Positions 7,406-15,318 are shown, counted from the first letter of the stretch. The stretch is DNA of 18,207 nucleotides from DASSJF01 sp035280345 (GCA_035280345.1 DATEGA010000016.1:1-18207), one strand, 5' to 3'. Notes: generated from the letters alone by a model not told the origin. Translations and numbers: made by a program.

Positions 7406-8355
7406 CCGTGGCGGATCCGCGGGTCCAGGTACAGGTACCCGAGGTCGGCGAGCAGGTTGCTGACGACCACGAGCATCCCCGCGATCGCCGTCGTCGTCAG
7501 CACCGTGGGATAGTCGCGCGAGAGCGCGGCGCCCACCGCAAGGCGCCCGAGCCCGGGCAGGGCGAAGATCGACTCCACGATCACCGAACCGCTGAGGAGA
7601 AACGGCAGCAGGAGCGCCGTAATCGTCACAACCGGGAGCAGCGAATTGCGGGCCACGTGCTTGAGAAGCACCGTGCGCTCCGCGAGGCCCTTGCTGCGTG
7701 CGACTTTGACGTAGTCCTGGCTCAGCGAATCCAGCAGCGACGACCGCGTGTACCGAACGAGGACCGGCAGGATCCCGAGCGCCTGCACGACCGTCGGCAT
7801 GATGAGGAAGCGCCAGATGACGAACGGCGAGTACCCGGAGACGCCGGTCGGGCGGATCCCGCTCGCGGGCAGGAGGCCCAGCTGCTCCGTGAAAACGAAG
7901 ATCAGCACGAGCCCAAACCAGAACGTCGGCAGCGAGATCCCGAGCAGCGAAAACAGCGTCGCCGCGTGGTCGATCACGCTGTACGGGCGGGTCGCCGACA
8001 GAAATGCGATCGGGAGGGCGAGCGCTCCGGTCAGGGCCAAGGACGTGAGCGTCAGGATGAGCGTCGTCGGCAGTGCTTCCTCGACCTGCCGCATCGTGGG
8101 GCGCCTGTCGCTGAAGCTGCGCAGGCGGCCGGTGAACAGGTCGGCCATCATCGACACGTACTGGACCGGCAGCGGACGGTCCAGCCCAAGCTCGTGGCGG
8201 AACTGCGCCATGTCGGCGGAACCGCGCTGCTCCGGCGGGATCAAAAACTCGACCGGATCTCCGGGCGCCAGCACCAGCAGCGCGAAGGTGATCGCGGTGA
8301 TGCCGAAGACCAGCGGAACAAGCGCGATGAAGCGACGAACGAGATAGCCGGCCAC
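7402..8355 (-). CDS. Peptide-type ABC transporter permease, DppB family
   Basis: A 317-residue permease that starts MAGYLVRRFIALVPLVFGIT, the usual DppB N-terminus. The FALLVLAPGDPVE segment at 24-36 and GLDRPLPVQYV at about 57-67 follow, then the transmembrane core. The EAA loop is ARSKGLAERTVLLKHVARN at about 219-237, and the C-terminus is LYLDPRIRHG. The start codon is GTG, 27 bp after the binding-protein stop, with only a weak G-rich Shine-Dalgarno. The periplasmic stretch LRSFSDRRPTMRQV replaces the common G-D-L-G-x-S pattern. It pairs with the next gene (ATGA overlap) and very probably serves the two binding proteins upstream. Confidence 0.94.
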   Translation of the reverse strand: MAGYLVRRFIALVPLVFGITAITFALLVLAPGDPVEFLIPPEQRGSADMAQFRHELGLDRPLPVQYVSMMADLFTGRLRSFSDRRPTMRQVEEALPTTLILTLTSLALTGALALPIAFLSATRPYSVIDHAATLFSLLGISLPTFWFGLVLIFVFTEQLGLLPASGIRPTGVSGYSPFVIWRFLIMPTVVQALGILPVLVRYTRSSLLDSLSQDYVKVARSKGLAERTVLLKHVARNSLLPVVTITALLLPFLLSGSVIVESIFALPGLGRLAVGAALSRDYPTVLTTTAIAGMLVVVSNLLADLGYLYLDPRIRHG

Positions 8356-8382
8356 AAACCGCGGCGGGGCCCGGCGCGCCCC

Positions 8383-9993
8383 CTAGCGTTCCTTCCAGCG
8401 GGGCAGCGATTTGAAAAAGGCGCTGAGCGAGCCGATGTCTCCCGGCACGATAAAGCGCTTGCGGATGCCCCAGAGGACGTCGGGGCGCACGGTCATCACG
8501 CGCGGCGCATCCTGGATGATCAGCTGCTGGATCTCCGCATAGACCGTCTGCTGCCGGGCGCGGTCGCGGGTCAAGATCGCCTCGTCGAGCAGCTTGTCCA
8601 TCTCCGAGTTGTTGTATCCGATGGTCCGGGCGCCGATGCCGCTGCTGCGAAAGTTGTTGTCGAGTTCGGCCTGCACCGGGATGAGCAGGTTGAACCACGC
8701 GAGCCCGGCCAGGTCGAAATTGCTGGCGGGCGTGTAGTACCGGCTGAAGAAGTCGCCGAACTCGACCGCCAGGACCTGAACGTCGATGCCGACGGCCCGC
8801 AGATACTGTTGGATCAAGAGCGCCTGATTTTGGTAGTCCCTCCCCGCAAGGAATCCGTACTTGACGGCGAAGCGCTGCCCGCCCTTCTGGAGAATCCCGT
8901 CCGGCCCGGGCGCCCAGCCGGCCTCCGCCAGCAGCTGCTTCGCCTTGGCCGGATCGTAAGCGTACCCGCGTACGTTCTTGTCGTACTGCCATAGGCTCGG
9001 GTGGATGGGACTCTGCGCGACGGTACCCAGCCCCTGGTACAGCGCGCGAAGCATCTCCGGGCGATTGACCGCATACGCCATGGCCTGGCGGACGCGCACA
9101 TCCTGGAAGATCGCCAGCCGGAAGTTCGGCGTAAACCAGTAGTACGTATCGCCGGGGACGCGCAGGACGGTGACCTGCGGATCACGTTGGAATGTCCGGT
9201 AGCCTTCGGGGATAAGGCGCCCCGCGTCGATGTTGCCCGCGCGCAGTTCCGCGGCGACGGTCGCGTCGTCGGGAATCGCCTTCAGCACGAGCCGCGGCAG
9301 CGCCGGTGCGCCACCCCAGTAACCCCGGAACGCTTCGAATGTGATGCTTTCCCGCTCGCGCCAGTCAATAAGCTTGTACGGTCCAGCGCCGATCGGCTGG
9401 CGCGTAAACGGCGCTTCTTGCAGGCGGCCCACGTCGACGCCGGCGAGGGCGTGGGCCGGAAGAATCGCCACCGTGCCGATCTGCTCGTAGAAGAACGGAT
9501 ACGGCCGGTTGAGGATAAACCGGATGGTCTTTGGGTTCACGACCGTGATGCCGGACACGTGGGGCGCTTTGGCCGCCTTGTACTCTTGGGCGCCCGCGAT
9601 CTCGAGCAGCGCCGGCGGCGTCGTGGGATACTTCGGGTGCAAGTACAGTTCGTACGTGAACTTGACGTCCTGGGCGGTGACCGGCGTGCCGTCCTGGAAC
9701 CTGGCATCGCGCAGCGTGACCAGATACGTCTTGCCGTCCGGCGAGACGGGATACCGCGCCGCGAGCCGGCCGGTCACGTTGCCCTGCGCATCCACCGCCG
9801 TCAGCGAATCGTTGATCAACTGCCCGATCTGCGCCGCCACCGCCAGGCTGACGCCGAGGAGACGGGGCGGGAGGTTGGAGATCGCGACCACGGCCTGCAC
9901 CGGGGCTTGGCCCCGCGCGGGCACGCCGGTGACCGTCCCGGCCAGGGCAAGAACGAGCAGCGCCGCAGCCGTACGCGCCGTGGGTGTCTTCAC
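8383..9993 (-). CDS. ABC transporter solute-binding protein, family 5 (peptide/nickel type), paralogue 1
   Basis: A 536-residue periplasmic binding protein of the SBP_bac_5 family, which delivers peptides, nickel complexes, opines or similar ligands to DppBC-type permeases. A signal peptide (KTPTARTAAALLVLALAG, cleavage probably near PARGQA) leads a mature chain with the family marks DGKTYLVTLRDARFQDGTPV, DVKFTYELY and the QGLGTVAQSPIHPSLW region. The GTG at 9993 is chosen because it starts the signal peptide and lies 7 nt after the stop of the upstream paralogue, with an AGGA overlapping that stop. The longer frame from 10071 would overlap the neighbour. No lipobox Cys is present. It is closely similar along its length to the next gene, so it arose by tandem duplication. 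Confidence 0.93.
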   Translation of the reverse strand: MKTPTARTAAALLVLALAGTVTGVPARGQAPVQAVVAISNLPPRLLGVSLAVAAQIGQLINDSLTAVDAQGNVTGRLAARYPVSPDGKTYLVTLRDARFQDGTPVTAQDVKFTYELYLHPKYPTTPPALLEIAGAQEYKAAKAPHVSGITVVNPKTIRFILNRPYPFFYEQIGTVAILPAHALAGVDVGRLQEAPFTRQPIGAGPYKLIDWRERESITFEAFRGYWGGAPALPRLVLKAIPDDATVAAELRAGNIDAGRLIPEGYRTFQRDPQVTVLRVPGDTYYWFTPNFRLAIFQDVRVRQAMAYAVNRPEMLRALYQGLGTVAQSPIHPSLWQYDKNVRGYAYDPAKAKQLLAEAGWAPGPDGILQKGGQRFAVKYGFLAGRDYQNQALLIQQYLRAVGIDVQVLAVEFGDFFSRYYTPASNFDLAGLAWFNLLIPVQAELDNNFRSSGIGARTIGYNNSEMDKLLDEAILTRDRARQQTVYAEIQQLIIQDAPRVMTVRPDVLWGIRKRFIVPGDIGSLSAFFKSLPRWKER

Positions 9994-10000
9994 TCCGTTC

Positions 10001-11602
10001 CTAGTGCGCTGTCCAGCGCGGCACGGAGCCGAAGAACCCGCGCAGGGAGTCGATCCCATTCGGCAGCGCAAAGCGCTTCCGCACTCCCCAGATCACGTCC
10101 GGCCGGATCGTCATGACCCGCGGCACGTCCTGAATAATGATCTGTTGAATCTGGGAGTAGATCGCCTTCTGCCGGGCGCGGTCGCGCGTCAGGATCGCGT
10201 CGTCGAGCAGCTTGTCGAGCTGCGGGTTGCTGTACCCGAGCAGCCTCGAATCTTCGCCCGTGCTCTTGAAGTTGTCCTCGAGCTCGCTCTGCGGGGGGAA
10301 CAGCAGGTTGAACCACGCGATACCGACCACTTCGATGTGGCCGCTCTCCGTGAAGTAGCGGCCGAAGAAGTCGCCCCGCTCATGCGCCTCCACTTGCGCG
10401 TCCATGCCGATCGCGCGCAGGTACTGCTGGACCAGCAGCGCCTGGTTCTGGTACTCCTTGCCGGCGAGGAAGCCGTACTTGAATGTGAACCGCTGGCCGC
10501 CCTTTTGGAGGATCCCGTCCGGGCCGGGGGTCCACCCCGCCTCCACGAGCAGCTGCTTCGCCTTGGCCAGATCGTACGTATAGCCCTTGATCGATTTGTC
10601 GAACTGCCAAAGGCTCGGATGGATCGGACTCTGCGGGATCGAGCCGAGGCCCTGGTAGAGCGCGCGCAGCATCTCCTGGCGGTTGATCGCGTACGCCATC
10701 GCCTGCCGCACGCGGACGTCCTGGAACAGCGGCATCCGGAGGTTCGGCGCGAACCAGTAGTACGTGTCGCCCGGCACCCGGATCGCGTTGACCTGCGGGT
10801 CCCGCTGGAAGGTCCGGTAGGCCTCGGGCAAGATGCGGCCCGCGTCGATGTTCCCCGACCGCAGCTCGGCGAGGACCGTCGCATCTTCCGGAATCAGCTT
10901 TAGCACGACCCGCGGCAGCGCGGGCGCCCCGCCCCAGTAGCTCGGCGAGGCATCGAACGTGATGCTCTCGCGCTCGCGCCAGTCGGTCAGGCGGTAGGCG
11001 CCCGCCCCGATCGGTTTCCGGGTGAACGGCGATTCTTGTAAACGGCCGACGTCCAGCCCGGCGAGCGCCTTCGCCGGCAGAATCGGAGCGTTCCCGATCT
11101 GCTCGTAAAAGAACGGGTACGGCCGGTTCAGGATGAACCGCACCGTCTTCGGGTTGACGACCGTGATGCCGGTGACGGAGGTGCCCTTTCCCGACTTGTA
11201 CTCCGGCGCGCCGGCGATCTCGAGCAGCGCGGGCGGCGTGGTTGGGTACTTTGGGTGCAGGTACAGTTCGTAGCTGAACTTCACATCCTGCGCGGTGATC
11301 GGCGTGCCGTCCGAAAACTTCGCGTCCCGCAGCGTGACGAGGTAGGTCTTGCCGTCCGGCGACACGGGGTATTGGGCGGCGAGGCGTCCCACCACGTTGC
11401 CCTGTGCGTCGACGGTCGTCAGCGAATCGTTGATGAGCAGGCTCACGTACGCTGTGACAGCCTCGCTGCTGCCGAGGATACGGATCGGCAGTCCCCACAT
11501 CGCGATGACCGCCTGGGCGGGCCCTTGACCGCGCGCCGGCACCCACCCGATTCCCGCAACCAGCAGCATCGCTAGGACGATTGCGCCTGCACGCTTCGCC
11601 AT
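10001..11602 (-). CDS. ABC transporter solute-binding protein, family 5 (peptide/nickel type), paralogue 2
   Basis: A 533-residue family 5 binding protein with signal peptide MAKRAGAIVLAMLLVAGIGW and probable cleavage near PARGQG. It shares long identical blocks with paralogue 1, such as YRTFQRDPQV, RVPGDTYYWF, FQDVRVRQAMAYA, QSPIHPSLWQ and GPDGILQKGGQRF. It differs most in the region after YLRA(I/V)G and around GYSNPQLD, and at the N-terminus of the mature chain. Such differences could change ligand preference while keeping the same permease. The ATG at 11602 has AGGAGG 8 nt upstream, so this copy looks better translated than paralogue 1. It is the second gene of the operon, 19 bp after the dehydrogenase. 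Confidence 0.94.
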   Translation of the reverse strand: MAKRAGAIVLAMLLVAGIGWVPARGQGPAQAVIAMWGLPIRILGSSEAVTAYVSLLINDSLTTVDAQGNVVGRLAAQYPVSPDGKTYLVTLRDAKFSDGTPITAQDVKFSYELYLHPKYPTTPPALLEIAGAPEYKSGKGTSVTGITVVNPKTVRFILNRPYPFFYEQIGNAPILPAKALAGLDVGRLQESPFTRKPIGAGAYRLTDWRERESITFDASPSYWGGAPALPRVVLKLIPEDATVLAELRSGNIDAGRILPEAYRTFQRDPQVNAIRVPGDTYYWFAPNLRMPLFQDVRVRQAMAYAINRQEMLRALYQGLGSIPQSPIHPSLWQFDKSIKGYTYDLAKAKQLLVEAGWTPGPDGILQKGGQRFTFKYGFLAGKEYQNQALLVQQYLRAIGMDAQVEAHERGDFFGRYFTESGHIEVVGIAWFNLLFPPQSELEDNFKSTGEDSRLLGYSNPQLDKLLDDAILTRDRARQKAIYSQIQQIIIQDVPRVMTIRPDVIWGVRKRFALPNGIDSLRGFFGSVPRWTAH

Positions 11603-11610
11603 TACGAATG

Positions 11611-11616
11611 CCTCCT
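11611..11616 (-). promoter_or_regulatory. Shine-Dalgarno AGGAGG for binding-protein paralogue 2
   Basis: AGGAGG on the minus strand, 8 nt before the ATG at 11602. It lies within the 19 bp gap after the dehydrogenase stop, near-consensus in sequence and spacing. Confidence 0.75.
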
Positions 11617-11621
11617 GTCGC

Positions 11622-12524
11622 CTAAGATTTCTTGTGCGGCCTGACGTCCACGCGCAGCACGGCCTCGAGGCCGCGAATCATCGCCGATGAATCCTGCGAT
11701 CCATATCCGAACGCCCGCGCGAGCTGCATCAGCTCGACGGCACCGTTCGCCACCGGAAGCGGCACCGTCATCTCCCGCGCGAGCGCCGTCGCCTGGCGGA
11801 TGTCCTTGTAGGCGAGGTCCAGGCGGAAGTTGACCCGCTCGAACTCGCCTGCGAAGACTTTCGGCACCATGCCCTGCAGCGCCGGGCTGTTCGACGTGGA
11901 GGACGCGAGCATCTCGAAGAACTGCTTCACGTCAATTCCGGCCGCCGCCGCGAAGGCGAACCCCTCGGCGATGCCCGCGCTCGCGATGATGCCGATCATA
12001 TTCTGAATCAGCTTCGCGGTGTGCCCGGCGCCGACCGGGCCGAAGTGAAAGATGTGTGCGCCCATCGCGGCGAGCACGGGACGCACGTCGGCGAGGGTGG
12101 ACGCCTCGCCGCCGACCATGATCGTCAGCGTGCCGTCCTGGGCGCCCTTCGGACCGCCCGTGACCGGCGCGTCGAGAAACCGCCCGCCGGCCTCGAGCAC
12201 CCGCGCCGCCAGGCGCCGCGTCTGCGGGGGAAAACTCGTGCCCATGTCGATGACGGTGTGTCCTGAGCCAATCATCGGGGCGGCGCCCCTGCCGAACACA
12301 ATGGTCTCCACGTCGTCGGCCGTTGGCATCATCGTGATCGTGATCTGTGACCGGCCGATCGCGCCCGACGCGTTCGCGGCCTCGACCGCGCCCCTTCCGA
12401 CGACGCGGTCGATCGGCGCGCGTGCGCGGTGTGCCACGACGGCCACGTCGTGGCCGGCCGCGAGCAGGTGGTTGACCATGGGCTCGCCCATGATTCCCAC
12501 GCCGAAGAACGCGATCTTCGCCAT
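11622..12524 (-). CDS. NAD(P)-dependent 3-hydroxyisobutyrate dehydrogenase / tartronate semialdehyde reductase family
   Basis: A 300-residue beta-hydroxyacid dehydrogenase. The Rossmann motif is FFGVGIMGEPM at 6-16, the substrate loop DAPVTGGPKGA at 118-128, and the catalytic lysine K171 in GAGHTAKLIQNM, the standard family position. Members reduce tartronate semialdehyde, oxidise 3-hydroxyisobutyrate or act on similar small hydroxyacids. The substrate loop is of the usual V-x-G-G type and not the GRTS type I recall for sulfolactaldehyde reductase. The ATG at 12524 has GGGAG 7 nt upstream and begins at the family N-terminus (MAKIAFFG). The open frame to 12713 overlaps the divergent gene and is rejected. 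It is the first gene of the nine-gene operon. Confidence 0.93.
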   Translation of the reverse strand: MAKIAFFGVGIMGEPMVNHLLAAGHDVAVVAHRARAPIDRVVGRGAVEAANASGAIGRSQITITMMPTADDVETIVFGRGAAPMIGSGHTVIDMGTSFPPQTRRLAARVLEAGGRFLDAPVTGGPKGAQDGTLTIMVGGEASTLADVRPVLAAMGAHIFHFGPVGAGHTAKLIQNMIGIIASAGIAEGFAFAAAAGIDVKQFFEMLASSTSNSPALQGMVPKVFAGEFERVNFRLDLAYKDIRQATALAREMTVPLPVANGAVELMQLARAFGYGSQDSSAMIRGLEAVLRVDVRPHKKS

Positions 12525-12531
12525 CCGCACA

Positions 12532-12536
12532 CTCCC
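12532..12536 (-). promoter_or_regulatory. Shine-Dalgarno GGGAG for the first gene of the operon
   Basis: GGGAG on the minus strand, 7 nt before the ATG at 12524. It supports that start over the longer frame. Confidence 0.55.
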
Positions 12537-12580
12537 GATGCCGCGCCGGCCTTCGGCGGCGTCTGTCTCATTCAGTTTGG

Positions 12581-12605
12581 GCCGGAGGACTCCTGTCCGT
12601 CCGGC
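12581..12605. repeat. Strong inverted repeat / hairpin in the divergent intergenic region
   Basis: GCCGGAGGAC (12581-12590), loop TCCT, then GTCC, a bulged G at 12599, and TCCGGC (12600-12605). This gives a 10-bp stem with one bulged base and a four-base loop. It lies 17 nt before the VOC start codon and 56 nt upstream of the dehydrogenase start, so it may be an operator or a structured mRNA leader. There is no U-run after it, so it is not a standard terminator. Confidence 0.5.
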
Positions 12606-12621
12606 GAGAACGCGACTTCTC
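12606..12621 (+). repeat. Small hairpin directly before the VOC start codon
   Basis: GAGAA at 12606-12610 pairs with TTCTC at 12617-12621 around the loop CGCGAC, one base before the ATG at 12623. It abuts the larger hairpin directly. It occupies the place where a Shine-Dalgarno would normally be. Confidence 0.35.
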
Positions 12622-12622
12622 C

Positions 12623-13297
12623 ATGGCCGGGTCCCGCCCGCGCGTCTCCACCGACCATATTCTTGTCGCCGTCGCCGACCTCGCCGAGGCTGCGCGCACG
12701 TTCGAGACCACATATGGGCTGCGCGCCCTTCAAGGCGGGCGGCACCCGGGCGTCGGCACCGCGAACATGATCATCCCGCTCGGATCCACGTACCTCGAGC
12801 TGATCGCGGTCGTGGACCAGGCCGAGGGGCAGCGGTCACCAACCACCCGCCGGATCAGCCGCGCGGTCGAAGACGGCCGGACGTTTGCGACGTGGGCGGT
12901 GCGCACGGACGACCTCGATCCGCTGCGCGAGCACCTACTCGCTTCCCGGCTCCAACTCGCCGCGCCGATCGCCGGCGCGCGGCAGCGCCCGGACGGCGTG
13001 ATCCTACGCTGGCGGAGCCAAATGCTCGTCACCCCGGGAGACCCCAGCGTGCTGCCGTTTGTGATCGAGTGGCAGGTGCCGCCCGGACAACATCCGGCCG
13101 AAGCGTCTGTTGAGCATCCCTCCAAAGCGCGCGGCATCCGCACGGTGCGGCTCGGCGACCCGAATCCCGACGCGGCGGCCAAGCGGTTCCGAGAGTTATT
13201 CGGGGACGGGCTCAACGTCTCGTTCGAGCGCGCGGCGACAAGCGGCGTTGTCGCCGTCGAACTGGATACGCCGGGCGGTACCCTGACCATCGTCTAG
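12623..13297 (+). CDS. VOC-superfamily protein, glyoxalase-like domain (PF13468 type)
   Basis: A 224-residue protein with the glyoxalase-like domain: DHILVAVADL at 11-20 (H12), GRHPGVGTANMIIPLG at 39-54 and YLELIAVVD at 57-65 (E59). These are the conserved marks of this VOC subfamily, whose members have mostly unknown activity. A second half ending AAAKRFRELFGD and VAVELDTPGGTLTIV looks like the second beta-alpha-beta-beta-beta unit. It is the only plus-strand gene between two leftward operons. It is divergent from the dehydrogenase by 98 bp and converges with the thioesterase, 41 bp between stops. No Shine-Dalgarno is seen next to the ATG, and two hairpins precede it. The family is secure and the reaction is unknown. 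Confidence 0.88.
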   Translation: MAGSRPRVSTDHILVAVADLAEAARTFETTYGLRALQGGRHPGVGTANMIIPLGSTYLELIAVVDQAEGQRSPTTRRISRAVEDGRTFATWAVRTDDLDPLREHLLASRLQLAAPIAGARQRPDGVILRWRSQMLVTPGDPSVLPFVIEWQVPPGQHPAEASVEHPSKARGIRTVRLGDPNPDAAAKRFRELFGDGLNVSFERAATSGVVAVELDTPGGTLTIV

Positions 13298-13338
13298 ACG
13301 AAGACCCCCCGCCGGGCGTGCCCGTTACCGCCGCGAGC

Positions 13339-13746
13339 CTACGGCTTGAAGAGTCCCCGCCCCACCGCCGCGAGCTTCCCGTCGGCGCCCATCACCTCGA
13401 TATCCGCCACCGCCAGCGAGCGGCCGACGCGCACCGCCTTCGCGCTCGCGACGAGATCGCCGGACTTCACCGGGCGCAGGTAGTCGATCCGAAGATCGAC
13501 GGTGACAACGTCGTGCCCCACGGCGGCAATGATCGCGAAGGTACCGGCGATGTCGATCAGCGACGCGATCGCCCCGCCGTGCACGTATTGCGCCAGTTCG
13601 TCGTCGCCGGCGATCAGGTCGTCCCGGAACGGCATGCGGACGACCACGCCATCGGCGGCGGCGCGGATCATCTCCAGGCGCAGCAGCCGAGCGTAGGGAG
13701 ACCGGCGCAGGACTTCCGGCAGCGTGGCGAGCGGAAAGATCGACAC
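13339..13746 (-). CDS. PaaI-family acyl-CoA thioesterase (hotdog fold)
   Basis: A 135-residue single hotdog domain. The motif YVHGGAIASLIDIAGTFAI at 54-72 carries the HGG loop (H56) and D65, the general base/nucleophile-activating Asp of this family. The second strand pair VTVDLRIDYLRPVKSGDLVA is also typical. It would hydrolyse an acyl-CoA or aryl-CoA thioester in the cytoplasm. The GTG at 13746 is chosen because GGGAGGGG lies 4 nt upstream and it shares one base with the CoA ligase stop (TAGTG). The longer frame to 13794 lies wholly inside the ligase. It is the last gene of the right-hand operon, coupled to the ligase, and probably releases CoA from its stalled or unwanted products. Confidence 0.9.
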   Translation of the reverse strand: MSIFPLATLPEVLRRSPYARLLRLEMIRAAADGVVVRMPFRDDLIAGDDELAQYVHGGAIASLIDIAGTFAIIAAVGHDVVTVDLRIDYLRPVKSGDLVASAKAVRVGRSLAVADIEVMGADGKLAAVGRGLFKP

Positions 13747-15308
13747 TAGGCCCCTCCCTTGAGCGTCCCGACCAGTTCGATAGCACGCGCCCAAAGCGTC
13801 CGCCGGTCGACTTTGCCGGTGCTGCCGAGCGGCGCCTGGTCGACGAAGAAAACTTCCCGCGGGTGCGCGTAGGCCGGTCCGCGCGAGAGAAAGAACTGCT
13901 TTAACTCGTCGGCGGTCGCCGACCGCCCCTCGTGCAGCACGACAAACGCGACCGGCGCCTCGCCCTTCACCGCGTGCGGCACCGGCACCACGAACGCCTC
14001 GCGGACCGCGGGATGCAGCAGCAGCAGGTCCTCGACTTCCTTCGGGTAGACGTTCTCACCGCCGACGTTGATCATGTCGTCGACGCGCCCGAGGATATAG
14101 TAGTAGCCCTGCTCGTCGGCACGAACGAGATCGCCGGTGTGCAGCCAGCCCTCGCGGTCGAACTTGACGGCGGTCAGGTCCGGGGCCTTATAATACCCGC
14201 GGGCAAGGCCGGGATTCCGGGTCCAGAGTTCGCCCGGCTCCCCCACCCCGGCGTCGCGCCCGGCCGCGGTGACAACCCGGATCTCGCAGCCCGGCAGCGG
14301 GAGACCGCAACTGCCGATCTTGCGCGGACCAAACCGCGGGCTCTCGAAGACCACGGGGCCGCCTTCGGTGAGGCCGTACCCCTCGCTGATGCTCGCGCCG
14401 AAGGTCTCCTCGAACTCCCGCAGCAGATCGGGCGGCACCATCGCCGAACCGCACGCGGCCCAGCGCAGCGATGTCACATCGTACTCCGCGAGCAGGCGCT
14501 TCTGGTTGAGGACGAGCCGGAACATCGCAGGGGTACCGGTGATGTACGTGCAGCGGTAGCGGGCGATCGCCTTGATCACCTCGGCGGGGTCGAAACCCGG
14601 GAGGATCACCAGCGCGCCGCCCGCCATCAGGATCGGCTTCACCGCCGCCGCCATCGCGTTCTTATGGTAAAGCGGCACCGCGACGAGCGCGCGGTCGGTC
14701 TCGTCGAGCATCATGACGCGCCGCACCATCTCTCCGTTCCAGAACTGTCCCGCGTGGGTCAGGAGGACGCCCTTCGGCCGGCCGGTGGACCCCGAGGTGT
14801 ACGGCTGCATGCAGACATCGTCGGGGGCAACGGGGGCGCCGTCGAACGTTTCCGGCGCGTCCGCGAGCAGCCGGTCGTACGGCAGCGCGCCCGCGGGCGG
14901 GTCGCCCGTGGAGACCAGCGCGCGGAGGCGGGGCACATCCGCACGCAGGCGTTCCGCCAGGTCGCGCAGCGTCCCCGACGCGAGGAGCACCTCGGCGTCG
15001 CAGTGCTCGACGCAGTACCGCAGTGTGTCGTAGCCGGCCCGAACGTTGAGCGGCACGGGCACCGCGCCGGCGCGCATGGCGCCGAAGATCGCCTCCACAA
15101 ACGGCCACTCGTTCGGAAACAAGAGCGCCACGCGCGCCTCGTGCCGCACGTCGAGCGCGCGCAGCATTCCCGCAACGCGGTTCATGCGGACGTCGAGCTG
15201 CCGGTAGGTCAGCGTGATGTCACCCTGGATGACGGCCGCGCGGTCGGGGAACGCGCGCACCGGCACGTACGCCAGGTCGCCGAAGTTGCCCTCGGAGAAC
15301 GTGCTCAT
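13746..15308 (-). CDS. Acyl-CoA synthetase (AMP-forming, ANL superfamily)
   Basis: A 520-residue adenylating ligase that forms an acyl-AMP and then an acyl-CoA. The phosphate-binding loop is YTSGSTGRPKG at 170-180. GYGLTEGG at 310-317 is the A5 motif, TGD at 391-393 binds the ribose, GRVDDMINVGGENVYPKEVE at 407-426 is the hinge/A8 region, and catalytic K499 sits in GSTGKVDRR. All catalytic elements are intact and the length is normal. It resembles medium-chain or aromatic acid CoA ligases; the acid cannot be named. The ATG at 15308 lies 10 bp after the dehydrogenase stop, with a weak Shine-Dalgarno. The stop overlaps the thioesterase GTG by one base. Confidence 0.94.
   Translation of the reverse strand: MSTFSEGNFGDLAYVPVRAFPDRAAVIQGDITLTYRQLDVRMNRVAGMLRALDVRHEARVALLFPNEWPFVEAIFGAMRAGAVPVPLNVRAGYDTLRYCVEHCDAEVLLASGTLRDLAERLRADVPRLRALVSTGDPPAGALPYDRLLADAPETFDGAPVAPDDVCMQPYTSGSTGRPKGVLLTHAGQFWNGEMVRRVMMLDETDRALVAVPLYHKNAMAAAVKPILMAGGALVILPGFDPAEVIKAIARYRCTYITGTPAMFRLVLNQKRLLAEYDVTSLRWAACGSAMVPPDLLREFEETFGASISEGYGLTEGGPVVFESPRFGPRKIGSCGLPLPGCEIRVVTAAGRDAGVGEPGELWTRNPGLARGYYKAPDLTAVKFDREGWLHTGDLVRADEQGYYYILGRVDDMINVGGENVYPKEVEDLLLLHPAVREAFVVPVPHAVKGEAPVAFVVLHEGRSATADELKQFFLSRGPAYAHPREVFFVDQAPLGSTGKVDRRTLWARAIELVGTLKGGA
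13751..13758 (-). promoter_or_regulatory. Shine-Dalgarno GGGAGGGG for the thioesterase
   Basis: GGGAGGGG on the minus strand, inside the end of the CoA ligase and 4 nt before the GTG at 13746. It decides the GTG start. Confidence 0.6.
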
Positions 15309-15318
15309 CTTCGGGCCG

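Noticed and set aside
6545..8992. 815-codon open frame on the minus strand
   Set aside because: Only the last 286 codons (from 7405) encode DppC. The upstream part lies in another frame of DppB and the binding protein and shows Arg/Pro/Gly-rich antiframe composition.
7339..8994. 551-codon open frame on the plus strand
   Set aside because: It is antisense to DppC, DppB and a binding protein. Such long stop-free antisense frames are expected at this GC content.
2383..12524. A sulfoglycolysis operon (YihV-like kinase, HIBADH-family reductase, sulfonate-type binding protein)
   Set aside because: No isomerase, aldolase or sulfoquinovosidase is present. The reductase has the ordinary V-T-G-G substrate loop in place of the sulfolactaldehyde reductase GRTS type, and the kinase lacks one sulfonate-binding Asn.
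13298..13338. Bidirectional terminator between the VOC and thioesterase stops
   Set aside because: The only symmetry is CGGGC-GT-GCCCG (13313-13324), with an impossibly short loop or a 4-bp stem, and there is no T-run on either side.
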